This document shows, one piece after another, positions 1 to 8,362 of a stretch of 64,000 nt of DNA. This DNA is from Ornithinibacillus caprae. GTDB lineage: Bacteria > Bacillota > Bacilli > Bacillales > Amphibacillaceae. The stretch is from contig NZ_WOCA01000002.1 in NCBI RefSeq assembly GCF_009728145.1, positions 62,001 through 126,000 of the forward strand, given 5' to 3'. Position 1 is the stretch's first letter. Every line of letters starts with the position of its first letter. The position numbers and the translations under genes are program-made. A model generated the notes under the pieces. That model saw nothing but the letters and a program-made list of their open reading frames with translations. It made no database searches and had not been told where the DNA came from.

Positions 1-369
1 GGTAATATTTACTTGTTTAAGGATGTACCAGAAGAAAATCGTGATGCAGCAATTAAGTTTATTGAGTTTTTAACGGAGCCTGAAAGAGTAGCGCAATGGT
101 CAATCGATACGGGGTATGTAGCAACTAGGGAATCAGCATATGAAACAGATAAGTTAAAAAAGTATGTGGAGGAATTTCCAGCAGCACTGGTTGCGAGAGA
201 ACAGCTAGAATACTCCGATAGTGAGCTTGCTACTTATCAAAATGGTGAGGTGCAAAAAATCTTAAACGATAATATCCAATCCATTTTAACTGGAGATCGT
301 ACAGTTGATGAAGCACTGGAAAGAGCACAGCAACAAGCAGAAGAAGTGCTTGAGCCATTTCAAGATTAA
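1..369 (+). CDS. ugpB: UgpB-like ABC transporter substrate-binding protein, C-terminal 122 residues only
   Basis: The reading frame is open from the first base, so the gene begins outside the window and only its C-terminal part is present. The visible segment has the closing pattern of UgpB-type family 1 extracellular binding proteins: a TGYVATR stretch followed by an aromatic/alanine helix, and an ALERAQQQAEEVL helix ending in EPF. Two permease genes follow directly, as in ugp operons. The protein would be a lipoprotein that captures a phosphorylated or polyol solute outside the membrane. Glycerol-3-phosphate or glycerophosphodiesters are the best guess because GlpP and phosphate-handling genes follow in the same direction. 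The substrate itself is inferred. Confidence 0.8.
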   Translation, partial: GNIYLFKDVPEENRDAAIKFIEFLTEPERVAQWSIDTGYVATRESAYETDKLKKYVEEFPAALVAREQLEYSDSELATYQNGEVQKILNDNIQSILTGDRTVDEALERAQQQAEEVLEPFQD

Positions 370-464
370 TGACTTTAAAGTAGATATGGAGAAGCTCTGT
401 TTCTGGTCATAAACTGAGCTTCTCTCTTTACATACACCACCGATTGGAGGTTATACATAATCTA

Positions 465-1370
465 ATGAAAACAACGAATCAGAAATCATTCAAACAGAGG
501 TTTAGTCGGTCATTTCGGCAAAATATTTTTGCATATACGCTGTTACTTCCATCTTTTATTTTTCTAACTTTATTTACGTTTTATCCAACCATTAAGTCGA
601 TTCAGCTCAGTTTTTATAGTGGCCCAATGACCAGGCTGCAATTTTCAGGGCTGGATCAATATAAAGATGTTTTTACGGATGAAATTTTTAGGAAGGTGTT
701 ATGGAATAATATCATTTTTATGATTGGTACGGTACCAGCTAGTCTTTTTTTAGCAATGTACTTGGCCATTTGGTTAAACAAGAGAATGAAGGGGAGTGCA
801 TTACTTCGAACATCATTTTTTTATCCGACAGTTATTCCATTAATTGCGGTAGCGAATATCTGGCTATTTATTTATACCCCTCAATACGGACTATTGGATC
901 GTTTCTTGGATGTATTTGGAGGAAGTGGACCGAACTGGTTAGGTGATCCGAATACCGTTATGATTGCGATGATCATAATGATTATTTGGAAAGATGCTGG
1001 ATTCTTTATGATTTTTTACTTGGCAGGGTTGCAAAATTTACCGAGGGATGTTTATGAAGCGGCAACTATTGAGGGAGCAAAACCGTTTCAAATGTTTCGG
1101 AATATTACATTTCCATTATTGATGCCGACGACATTATTTGTTCTAATTGTTGCTATCACCAATTCATTTAAGAACGTGGATCACTTATATATCATGACAA
1201 AAGGCGGACCAGATAATGCTAGTAATCTATTACTTTACTATATTTATGAAGTAGCCTTTACGAATTGGGATTTAGGGAAGGCAGCTGTGTTAACTGTCAT
1301 TTTAATTGTTATTTTATTAAGTGTGACCGCATTTAACTATCTATATTTAGACCGGAAAATTCATTATTAG
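465..1370 (+). CDS. ugpA: ABC transporter permease, UgpA type
   Basis: A 301-residue inner-membrane permease with about six hydrophobic segments and the EAA loop that contacts the ATPase at about residues 198-222 (EAATIEGA...ITFPLL). A GGAGG box at 446-450 lies 14 nt before the ATG at 465. An upstream TTG at 444 would overlap that box, so 465 is preferred, although the spacing is long. The gene pairs with the UgpE-type permease 14 nt downstream. No ATP-binding subunit is present in the visible part, so the transporter must use a shared MsmX/UgpC-type ATPase encoded elsewhere. Substrate specificity is inferred from context. Confidence 0.85.
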   Translation: MKTTNQKSFKQRFSRSFRQNIFAYTLLLPSFIFLTLFTFYPTIKSIQLSFYSGPMTRLQFSGLDQYKDVFTDEIFRKVLWNNIIFMIGTVPASLFLAMYLAIWLNKRMKGSALLRTSFFYPTVIPLIAVANIWLFIYTPQYGLLDRFLDVFGGSGPNWLGDPNTVMIAMIIMIIWKDAGFFMIFYLAGLQNLPRDVYEAATIEGAKPFQMFRNITFPLLMPTTLFVLIVAITNSFKNVDHLYIMTKGGPDNASNLLLYYIYEVAFTNWDLGKAAVLTVILIVILLSVTAFNYLYLDRKIHY

Positions 1371-1384
1371 AGAGGAGAAAATAA

Positions 1385-2197
1385 ATGAGTCGTTATATTA
1401 ATTATTCCATTATGATTATACTCGGATTGGTATTTTTTGCACCGTTACTTTGGATCTTTATAACTTCTTTTTCTCCTCCTGGTGAAGTTATTAATGGTTC
1501 GAACCCGTTTTGGGTGTCTAACCCAACGTTTCAAAACTATATCGATGCATGGAATGCTGCACCGTTTTTACGGTATTATTTAAATACATTTATTATCGTT
1601 TTTGGTGTTTTAATCGTACAGTTATTTACGATTACCTTAGCAGCATATGCATTTGCCAGACTAGATTTTAAGGGGAAAAATGTTCTATTTATCTTATTTT
1701 TATTACAACTTATGATTCAACCAGAAATTCTATTATTTCCGAACTATCAAGTGATGAGCCAGTTAGGCTTAGTAGATACGAAGCTAGCAGTTATGCTTCC
1801 ATATTGGGCATCTGCGTTTGGAGTGTTTTTGCTACGACAAACGTTTAAGCAGGTTCCATATGAATTAGACGAGGCTTCAAAAATGGATGGAAGTAAATGG
1901 TACCAGACATTGAGACATGTTTACATACCAGCAGCAAAGCCAACCTATGTTGCTTTTGCCCTCGTATCGGTAAGTACACACTGGAGTAATTTCATGTGGC
2001 CATTAATCATTACAGATTCCGTTACGAACCGTCCACTTACAGTGGGGATGGCGTTATTCGCACAATCCTATGAAACTGGTGCACAGTGGGGGATGGTAAC
2101 TGCAGGTACGATGATGGTGATCTTCCCATTACTCATTGCGTTCTTTATTTTCCAAAAGCAGTTTGTATCTAGTTTTATGCATTCTGGTATTAAGTAG
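1385..2197 (+). CDS. ugpE: ABC transporter permease, UgpE type
   Basis: A 270-residue permease, the usual size for the second subunit of carbohydrate-type ABC importers (CUT1). It has six predicted membrane helices and an EAA loop at about residues 160-182 (LDEASKMDGS...IPAAKP). The start has a clear AGAGGAG ribosome site 6 nt upstream. It forms the heterodimeric channel with the preceding UgpA-like subunit and sits 11 nt before the metallo-hydrolase gene, so the three are co-transcribed. Confidence 0.86.
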   Translation: MSRYINYSIMIILGLVFFAPLLWIFITSFSPPGEVINGSNPFWVSNPTFQNYIDAWNAAPFLRYYLNTFIIVFGVLIVQLFTITLAAYAFARLDFKGKNVLFILFLLQLMIQPEILLFPNYQVMSQLGLVDTKLAVMLPYWASAFGVFLLRQTFKQVPYELDEASKMDGSKWYQTLRHVYIPAAKPTYVAFALVSVSTHWSNFMWPLIITDSVTNRPLTVGMALFAQSYETGAQWGMVTAGTMMVIFPLLIAFFIFQKQFVSSFMHSGIK

Positions 2198-2208
2198 GTG
2201 GTGACAAA

Positions 2209-2949
2209 ATGTACATTCATTTTTTAGGAACTGGGAGTGCTTATCCGGGCGAGACAAGAGATAATACTTCTTTAAATATCTCGAATAATGGATATCATGT
2301 GCTAGTTGATGTAAGTGGAAACCCTTGTAAAAAGTTAAAACAGCTAAAAATAGGACTAGATGAAGTGGATGCGGTTATTTTCACGCATTTCCATATTGAT
2401 CATATATATGGATTGCCTTCATTATTGTGGGGAATGTGGTTGGAGCATCGTAAAGAGTCCCTAACGATTTATGTTGATTCACGTAATGAGGAAAAGTTAA
2501 ATGAGTGGCTACAGACGATGAATGTAAAAGAATGGGGAATAGAATTTCCGATACATATCGTTACATTTCAAGGTGATAAGACGGGACAGATTCTAAAGGA
2601 GAAAGATTTAGAAATATCCTGTTTCCCTGCCATACATTCTGTGCCAACCATTGGCCTAGAAATAAGGAGTAAAGATAAAATAATTGTTTACTCTGGTGAT
2701 TCGGAAATAAATGCGCATATTCAATCATATAATGGGATTGATGTACTAATTCATGAGGCAACATCTGCTAGAACATCAGCCAGGTACCACTCCAGCCTAG
2801 AGGGAATTAGTAAAGCTTATAACATGGAAAGGATTGGGGAAGTAGTTGCGGTACATTTATCCGATAATGAACCGTATGAGGAAGTGCTAGCTACGTTACC
2901 AAGAGGTAAATTTACGGTAGCAGAAGATTTGATGACAATAAAAATTTAA
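2209..2949 (+). CDS. metallo-beta-lactamase-fold hydrolase (RNase Z/PhnP-like)
   Basis: A 246-residue protein of the MBL superfamily. The zinc motif HxHxDH is intact (H60, H62, D64, H65). Further candidate ligands are H145, D166 in GDS and H218, giving the RNase Z/PhnP-like two-metal arrangement. Members of this branch cleave phosphodiesters such as tRNA precursors or cyclic nucleotides. Its place in a ugp-type operon suggests it may open an imported glycerophosphodiester or cyclic phosphate, but that is inference. It has no signal peptide, so it is cytoplasmic. A ribosome site GGTGGTGA precedes the ATG. Confidence 0.75.
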   Translation: MYIHFLGTGSAYPGETRDNTSLNISNNGYHVLVDVSGNPCKKLKQLKIGLDEVDAVIFTHFHIDHIYGLPSLLWGMWLEHRKESLTIYVDSRNEEKLNEWLQTMNVKEWGIEFPIHIVTFQGDKTGQILKEKDLEISCFPAIHSVPTIGLEIRSKDKIIVYSGDSEINAHIQSYNGIDVLIHEATSARTSARYHSSLEGISKAYNMERIGEVVAVHLSDNEPYEEVLATLPRGKFTVAEDLMTIKI

Positions 2950-2976
2950 TTTCATAAACAGGGTAGAGATTAGGAG

Positions 2977-3039
2977 ATCCCTTGAGCAATATGTATATCC
3001 AGTGGTAATCATTGGATACTGTCATAATGCTCAAGGGAT
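2977..3039 (+). terminator. large stem-loop between the ugp genes and the HAD gene
   Basis: A perfect 12-bp outer stem (atcccttgagca at 2977-2988 with tgctcaagggat at 3028-3039) encloses a second 6-bp stem (2996-3001 with 3013-3018). Only a weak T tract follows. It may be a terminator or attenuator, or an RNA processing or protein-binding site. GlpP is encoded about 3 kb downstream and acts on leader stem-loops, so regulation by it is possible but not shown. Confidence 0.45.
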
Positions 3040-3078
3040 TTCTCATATATTTATACTTATATACATTTGGAGGAACCT

Positions 3079-3915
3079 ATGGAAGAGATCAAAGGATTTA
3101 TTTTTGATTTAGATGGAACAATTTATCTTGGGGATCAAGTTATAGATGGAGCAGATACGGTAATCAATACACTACAACAACTTGGAAAAAAGGTGTTATT
3201 TCTCACCAATAAAACGATCGAGTCACGAGAGAAATATGCGAAGAAGCTGCAACAATTTAATATTCATGCATCGGTTGAAAATATTTTAAACCCTACAGTA
3301 ACCCTAATTAATTATTTGCAAGAAAGTGATCCGACAGCCTGTTTATACGTAATTGGGGAGCAAATTATTAAAGACGAACTATCAAAAGCGGGATTTTTAC
3401 AAGCTCAAACACCAGAAGAGACGGATATTGTCATCATATCCTGGGACCGTGACTTCCATTATGATCATCTCAATTTTGCCTATCAGGCTGTAAAGCGAGG
3501 GGCTAAAATGATTGCAACCAACCCGGACAGGACGTGTCCTATCGAAAATGGAGATGTACCAGATTGTGCTGGAATGATTGGTGCCTTAGAAGGAGTTTCA
3601 GGAAGAAAGATAGATCTTCAAATTGGAAAGCCATCCATTATAACTTTAGATGCAGCTTTAAAAATTCTTGAATTAGACTCGCATCAATGCATTATGATTG
3701 GAGACCGATTGGAGACGGATATTCGCATGGGCAATGAAGCGGATATGAAGACCGCGTTGGTTCTTACCGGCATTACGACAATGGAGGATCTAAAAACATC
3801 AGATTGGGAGCCTGAATTTGTGCTTTCTTCCATAAATGAAATCATTTCTAGTGGAAAGCTAGGAAAATTCACATTGGGAAGTGATAACGATTCTAGTGAG
3901 GAAAAATTATTATGA
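3079..3915 (+). CDS. HAD-superfamily class IIA sugar/polyol phosphatase
   Basis: A 278-residue NagD/AraL-type hydrolase. Motif I is D10-L-D12-G-T, motif II is T43-N44, K184 is motif III, and motif IV is GDRLETD with D209 and D214. A C2 cap lies between residues 70 and 180. ATG 3079 has GGAGG 5 nt upstream, whereas an in-frame TTG at 3067 overlaps that box. Relatives dephosphorylate small phosphorylated metabolites, including glycerol phosphates and sugar phosphates. The genes around it concern glycerol phosphate and phosphate, so a glycerol-phosphate or overflow phosphatase is plausible. Its 3' end overlaps the next gene by about 20 nt, implying translational coupling. Confidence 0.82.
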   Translation: MEEIKGFIFDLDGTIYLGDQVIDGADTVINTLQQLGKKVLFLTNKTIESREKYAKKLQQFNIHASVENILNPTVTLINYLQESDPTACLYVIGEQIIKDELSKAGFLQAQTPEETDIVIISWDRDFHYDHLNFAYQAVKRGAKMIATNPDRTCPIENGDVPDCAGMIGALEGVSGRKIDLQIGKPSIITLDAALKILELDSHQCIMIGDRLETDIRMGNEADMKTALVLTGITTMEDLKTSDWEPEFVLSSINEIISSGKLGKFTLGSDNDSSEEKLL

Positions 3916-4528
3916 TGAGAAAGTGAATGAAGTAAAAGGGGATTTTGGAAATTTGTTTGCCACCTTATTTGAGATGCTTTATTACACGAATGAGTATATA
4001 TCATCTGGTGAAAAAGAAACGAAAAATCAACTTTATTTACTAGAAGACCAAGTAGATGATCTAGATGAAAAAATTGAGCAGCATATTATAGAATTGCTAA
4101 TGATCAAGCAGCCAGAAGTGAATTATATGAAACTGTTTTTGTGCTTACTTCGCGCAATAAAGGATCTAGAAAGAATAGGTGATCAAACAATTAATTTTGT
4201 TAACATGGTAGACCGGATTTCAGAACAACCACAAGTGTTTAAAAATGCAATCTCAAAAATGAATACGACGCATACAAAAATGCTCCAAAGCTGTTGGGAG
4301 GGTATTCAAAAAAGAGAACGTAGTCTACTAGATGACTGTATTCTCATGGATGAACAAATTGATTACCTGCATATTAAAACAAATGAACTAATTGTCGATG
4401 CGATGGATGAACATAGCATTGAAAGTTCGAATGGAACTAAGATGATTGTGATGATCCGCTTTTTAGAAAGGCTAGGTGATAATATTGTAAATGTTTGTGA
4501 AACCTATATTGATTATTTTTATAAATAA
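3896..4528 (+). CDS. PhoU-domain protein
   Basis: About 210 residues of all-helical PhoU/DUF47-like sequence with the repeated signature ERIGDQTINF near residue 90 and ERLGDNIVNV near the C-terminus. Those E-x-x-x-D pairs bind metal clusters in PhoU proteins. The start is uncertain. GTG 3896 gives an N-terminus that fits PhoU proteins, while an in-frame GTG at 3881 is also possible. No strong ribosome site is seen, in keeping with coupling to the overlapping HAD gene. It precedes a Na/Pi symporter and probably modulates phosphate entry. Confidence 0.75.
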   Translation: MRKNYYDEKVNEVKGDFGNLFATLFEMLYYTNEYISSGEKETKNQLYLLEDQVDDLDEKIEQHIIELLMIKQPEVNYMKLFLCLLRAIKDLERIGDQTINFVNMVDRISEQPQVFKNAISKMNTTHTKMLQSCWEGIQKRERSLLDDCILMDEQIDYLHIKTNELIVDAMDEHSIESSNGTKMIVMIRFLERLGDNIVNVCETYIDYFYK

Positions 4529-4546
4529 ACTAGGAGGGGCGTACTG

Positions 4547-6154
4547 TTGGAATATGTAAATATTATCATAGGTCTGCTTGGTGGAATTGGTATTTTCCTT
4601 TATGGTATGCACCTGACTAGTCGCGGAATGCAGAAGTTAGCGGTTAATAAGATGAAGGAATACATTAGTCAATTTACAAATAATCGAATTCGAGGATTAT
4701 TGGTTGGGATTGTTGCGACATTCTTCATGCAAAGTAGTACCGCAACCTCGATTATTGTTGTTGGACTAGTAAGTGGTTCGGTTTTAACCCTGTGGCAAGC
4801 ACTTGGGGTTATATTAGGTTCTTCGATTGGTACGACTTTGACCGTGCAAATCCTTGCCTTTGATGTGACGAAGTATGCTAGTTTGTTTATTTTCATAGGT
4901 GTTATTTTCATTATTTTTACACGAGCAAATAAGCTAAAATTACTTGGTCAAGCGATGCTAGGGATTGGTTTTTTATTTTTTGGAATTGGTGTCATTTCCT
5001 CCTCTTTAGAACCTCTAGGAAAGGATCCTAGTTTTATAGAATTCATGGTTCAATATGAAAATATCCCATTTGTTTTATTTCTTCTAAGTGTTGTTTTTAC
5101 ACTTCTTATGCACAGTAGTGCTGCGACGATTGTGCTCTGTATGACGCTTGTTACAACTGGGGTACTGTCATTTGAGTCATCGATCTCGATTGTGCTTGGT
5201 GCGAATCTTGGTGCAACTATTCCAGCATTAATATCAAGTCTTGCTTCATCAAGAGAAGGAAAGAAGGTTGCATTATCTTACTTTCTATTTAAATCGATCG
5301 CTGTTACAGTTGCTTTTATTTGTTATGGACTAATTGTTAATGGTATTGCCTATCTACCTGGGGATTTAGAGCGACAAATTGCCAATTTGCATACAGTCTT
5401 TAATGTATTAACCGCAGCAATCTTCCTACCGATTTTGTACCATGTTTCGAAACTAATGGAGCGGATACTTCCTTCAAAGGAGGAACAATCTGTCATTCAA
5501 CTAGATAACCGATTACTAGAGCTTCCAGATGAAGCCTTGCACACTGCTAAAAAAGAAATTGCTAAAGCAAGTGTTAAAGTGGAGAAAAACATGATCAATC
5601 AGCTCATCCCTTTACTTCAGGATCAAGATTACTGGAAATGCGTAGATCTGATTGAAGGAGCTGAGCGAGATTTAGATCGTGACTATTTAATTATTTTGCA
5701 GTTTTTACTAAAACTTGGACAACAGGATTTATCCCAGAAGCAATCGGATAAAGAAGTGAAATGTTTATATGTTTTAAATGATTTGGAGCATATTGGGGAT
5801 ATTGTTAATCAAATTGCCAAGATTTTCACGAAAATGGAACAAGAAGATATTTTATTAAATGAAGCGGATAAACAGGAACTCCTAGCTATGACGAATCGGA
5901 TTAGTAACACATATAAAAAATCCTTAACAGCATTTGCAAAGCAAGATTTTGACTTGGCAAAAGAAGTGATCAATGAACAAGGAACGTATTCAACAATCCA
6001 AAATGATTTAATCTTTAACCATTTTAATCACTTAATAGAAGAGAAAAAATATAATTCTACGATGAGCGCTAACCATTTAGAGTTGATCAATCAGCTGTTT
6101 CGTGTTCACCAACATTCCGTTCATATATCGCAAACCGTTCTCGGTGTTGTATAA
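4547..6154 (+). CDS. Na+/phosphate cotransporter with C-terminal PhoU-like domain
   Basis: A 535-residue NptA/PNaS-family protein. The two inverted membrane repeats carry the diagnostic motifs QSSTATS (62-68) and HSSAATI (189-195). After about residue 310 the chain becomes a helical PhoU-like cytosolic domain with DLEHIGDIVNQ around residue 415. A TTG start at 4547 is supported by AGGAGGGG 7 nt upstream. Together with the separate PhoU protein just before it, this gives a low-affinity sodium-driven phosphate uptake or balance system next to genes that would release phosphate from glycerol phosphates. Confidence 0.88.
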   Translation: MEYVNIIIGLLGGIGIFLYGMHLTSRGMQKLAVNKMKEYISQFTNNRIRGLLVGIVATFFMQSSTATSIIVVGLVSGSVLTLWQALGVILGSSIGTTLTVQILAFDVTKYASLFIFIGVIFIIFTRANKLKLLGQAMLGIGFLFFGIGVISSSLEPLGKDPSFIEFMVQYENIPFVLFLLSVVFTLLMHSSAATIVLCMTLVTTGVLSFESSISIVLGANLGATIPALISSLASSREGKKVALSYFLFKSIAVTVAFICYGLIVNGIAYLPGDLERQIANLHTVFNVLTAAIFLPILYHVSKLMERILPSKEEQSVIQLDNRLLELPDEALHTAKKEIAKASVKVEKNMINQLIPLLQDQDYWKCVDLIEGAERDLDRDYLIILQFLLKLGQQDLSQKQSDKEVKCLYVLNDLEHIGDIVNQIAKIFTKMEQEDILLNEADKQELLAMTNRISNTYKKSLTAFAKQDFDLAKEVINEQGTYSTIQNDLIFNHFNHLIEEKKYNSTMSANHLELINQLFRVHQHSVHISQTVLGVV

Positions 6155-6184
6155 TAGATCAAAATAGTCGAAAGGGTTGATACA

Positions 6185-6754
6185 GTGAAACAATATATGG
6201 TTGATTTATTTGAATCACAAATCATTGCTACCATTACTACACCAGAACAGATTCCACTTGCAATAGAAAGTCATTCAAATGTAACGTTTTTACTTGCAGG
6301 TGATCTACTAACCAGCCCTTCATACATCAACGAATTAAAAGACGCCGGCATGATCGTTTTTATCCACCTAGATTTAATAGAAGGACTTGCAAATGATAGA
6401 AGTGCCATTCGATACGTAGCGAAAAATTGGAAGCCAGATGGCATTATCACGACTAAAACACATTTAATTAAATTTGCTAAAGATGAAGGTATGCTAACCG
6501 TGCAGCGGCTATTCCTCATTGACCAGCATGCCGTTCAAAAAGGAATTGAAATAGCAAACAAGTGCCAACCAGATGCAATCGAGGTACTGCCTGGCATCAT
6601 GCCACGAGTCACCTATGAAATCACCGAAAAAACTAGATTACCAGTTATTGTCGGTGGTCTAATTAAATATGAAGATGAAATTCATGCTGCTTTACGAGCA
6701 GGAGCACTAGCAGCTTCCTTGAGTGATCAGAAATTGTGGAATTTGGGGATTTAG
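6185..6754 (+). CDS. glpP: glycerol-3-phosphate-responsive antiterminator GlpP
   Basis: A 189-residue protein matching the GlpP family over its full length, including a VLPGIMPRV segment and the closing VGGLI...EIHAALRAGA segment typical of its phosphate-binding TIM-barrel-like fold. In Bacillus, GlpP binds glycerol-3-phosphate and suppresses termination in the leaders of the glpFK and glpD transcripts. GTG 6185 follows an AAAGGG ribosome site. Its presence as the last gene of this cluster is the main reason for assigning glycerol phosphate as the cluster's substrate. No glpF, glpK or glpD gene is in the window. Confidence 0.87.
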   Translation: MKQYMVDLFESQIIATITTPEQIPLAIESHSNVTFLLAGDLLTSPSYINELKDAGMIVFIHLDLIEGLANDRSAIRYVAKNWKPDGIITTKTHLIKFAKDEGMLTVQRLFLIDQHAVQKGIEIANKCQPDAIEVLPGIMPRVTYEITEKTRLPVIVGGLIKYEDEIHAALRAGALAASLSDQKLWNLGI

Positions 6755-6794
6755 GTGGATGGGTGTTTGAACATGGGAGGAGCACATGCGATGA

Positions 6795-7075
6795 AAGCGA
6801 GCGCACCAAGTTTTGTAATAAGCGCACGGAGTTGTAATTAATCGCACCACTCCGAGGGCGAGCGCGCCAATATGAAAATAAACGCACCACCCATAAGTGC
6901 GAGCGCACGCGAAACAAAATAAGCGCACCACTTTCAAGGGTGAGCGCACCAAAATAAAAATAAGTGCACCACCCATAAGTGCGAGCGCACCAAACAAAAA
7001 ATAACCGCACCAAACCCAAGTACAACCGCACCAAACCCAAAACAACCGCACCACACCCCAGCGTAAAACGCAGCA
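6795..7075 (+). repeat. degenerate tandem repeat with GCGCACCA core
   Basis: About twelve imperfect copies of an 18-25 bp unit built on (a)gcGCACCA followed by an A/T-rich spacer fill this stretch between the glpP stop and a terminator. All copies point the same way. Because the terminator lies downstream, the repeats would form the 3' untranslated tail of the glpP transcript. Long ORFs here on the minus strand are by-products of the stop-poor repeat and have no ribosome sites. The function is unknown. Confidence 0.75.
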
Positions 7076-7086
7076 AGCTAAACGAC

Positions 7087-7125
7087 AAGACCTCTTATAA
7101 AAATGAAGAGGTCTTTCATTTTTTC
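7087..7125 (+). terminator. Rho-independent terminator of the ugp-glpP region
   Basis: A perfect 10-bp stem (7087-7096 with 7106-7115) and a 9-nt loop are followed by a T-rich run. It lies more than 330 nt after the glpP stop, beyond the repeat tract. Confidence 0.85.
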
Positions 7126-7135
7126 TCCTACAATT

Positions 7136-7153
7136 CGACAAGTGACAGGCACC
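7136..7153 (+). repeat. dispersed 18-bp element, copy 1
   Basis: The 18-mer cgacaagtgacaggcacc recurs exactly, in inverse orientation, at 18808-18825. The two copies bracket the first two operons of the catabolic locus. It is intergenic and of unknown function. Confidence 0.6.
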
Positions 7154-7170
7154 GACAAAACAAAATAATC

Positions 7171-7201
7171 TCTACAAATCTTTTTTATGTAGTGGTATAA
7201 T
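7171..7201 (+). promoter_or_regulatory. extended -10 promoter of the Gfo/Idh/MocA operon
   Basis: TGGTATAAT at 7193-7201 is a perfect extended -10 element (TGnTATAAT). The upstream -35 is weak (TCTACA at 7171-7176, 19-nt spacer), as is common when TGn is present. Transcription would start near 7208 and lead into the gene at 7286. Confidence 0.7.
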
Positions 7202-7214
7202 GAAATCGATTACA
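7201..7214 (+). promoter_or_regulatory. perfect cre site (CcpA operator)
   Basis: TGAAATCGATTACA matches the catabolite-responsive element consensus TGWAANCGNTNWCA at all positions. It shares its first base with the last base of the -10 box and covers the expected start of transcription, so CcpA binding should block initiation. This places the downstream operon under carbon catabolite repression. Confidence 0.85.
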
Positions 7215-7285
7215 ATTGAAGGAATAATCCACTTTTTCTAATATATTTGAACATTAATTCCTTCTTGTTAAGAAAGGTGATGTTG

Positions 7286-8347
7286 ATGTTGGAACAAGTT
7301 AGAGTAGGTATTATTGGGATTGGGGCGATTGCTGAGGCAACTCATTTAACGTTTTTGAAGCAACATCCGGAAGCCTTGGTAAAGGCAGTAGTAGACCTAT
7401 CTATTGACCGAGCGAAGGAAATGGCTGATAAACACAATATACCCCATTATTTTAAAACGGTTGAAGAAATGTTTGCCAAGACTGTAGTAGATGCTGTCAT
7501 TATCTGTACTCCTAACCAGACTCATATGCAAATTGCTAAGAAAGCAGCTGAGCATGGTGTCCATGTTCTGGTTGAAAAGCCGATTGGTACTTCGTTGCAA
7601 GAGGTAGATGAGTATTTAAAAACAGCTAAGAAAGCAAACACCATAACCATGGTAGGGATGACACATCGGTTTCGTAATGATGCAGCGATCGTAAAGCGTT
7701 ATGTCGAAAAGAAAGAATTTGGAGAGCTGTACTATGCGAAGGCAAAATTATTTCGTCGTCGTGGTGCGCCTAAGGGCTGGTTTACGAACAAGGAATTAGC
7801 TGGTGGTGGAGCAATGATGGATATTGGTGTTCATGCCCTTGATCTTGCCTGGTGGCTACTAGGGAGTCCAAGTGTTCAATCTGTATCTGGACAAACAACG
7901 AAAGCGTTAGGTGCATATCAAACAAAGCATGTTTCTACATGGGAATCGAAAAATAAAGAATTAAATGCTCAGCACGTATTTGATGTAGAGGACTTTGGTG
8001 CGGCATGGATTCGTTTTACAAATGGGATCGTTTTATCCTTGGAAATTGCATGGGCAGTTAACGGTGAACAGGATGACGGGATTCAGTTAGAGATATTAGG
8101 TAATAAAGGTGGAGCAAAACTTGCTCCTTTAACCATCTATAAGGAAGAACAAGATGGATTGTTTATGACATCTCATCCGCAGCATGACAACAATGATCCA
8201 TTTAAGGCGGAGATCGATCATTTTATCGATTGTATCCGTTTGAATAAAACCCCTTTGATTACTGGGGAGAATGGATATGAAATTCTAAGGATGCTTCAAG
8301 CAATCTATGAGTCTTCTGAGAAACAAAAGGAAATATACTTTAACTAA
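7286..8347 (+). CDS. Gfo/Idh/MocA-family NAD(P)-dependent oxidoreductase 1
   Basis: A 353-residue sugar or inositol dehydrogenase-type enzyme. The Rossmann motif GIGAIA is at residues 11-16, the nicotinamide-site EKP is at 97-99, and the catalytic DIGVHALD block (D179, H183, D186) follows GGG at 173-175. ATG 7286 is chosen because AAAGGTG lies 6 nt upstream. An in-frame TTG at 7247 has no ribosome site. It is the first gene of a seven-gene operon controlled by the cre site. Its substrate is unknown; the family oxidises or reduces hydroxyl groups on sugars, sugar acids and inositols. Confidence 0.88.
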   Translation: MLEQVRVGIIGIGAIAEATHLTFLKQHPEALVKAVVDLSIDRAKEMADKHNIPHYFKTVEEMFAKTVVDAVIICTPNQTHMQIAKKAAEHGVHVLVEKPIGTSLQEVDEYLKTAKKANTITMVGMTHRFRNDAAIVKRYVEKKEFGELYYAKAKLFRRRGAPKGWFTNKELAGGGAMMDIGVHALDLAWWLLGSPSVQSVSGQTTKALGAYQTKHVSTWESKNKELNAQHVFDVEDFGAAWIRFTNGIVLSLEIAWAVNGEQDDGIQLEILGNKGGAKLAPLTIYKEEQDGLFMTSHPQHDNNDPFKAEIDHFIDCIRLNKTPLITGENGYEILRMLQAIYESSEKQKEIYFN

Positions 8348-8362
8348 AAAGGAGAGATGATC

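Noticed and set aside
6795-7075. CRISPR array
   Set aside because: Units are degenerate, spacers are short and themselves repetitive, and no cas genes are present.
6663-7141. Two overlapping minus-strand ORFs of about 140 codons in the GCGCACCA repeat
   Set aside because: They arise from the stop-poor repeat, have no ribosome site or recognisable domain, and overlap each other and the glpP 3' end.
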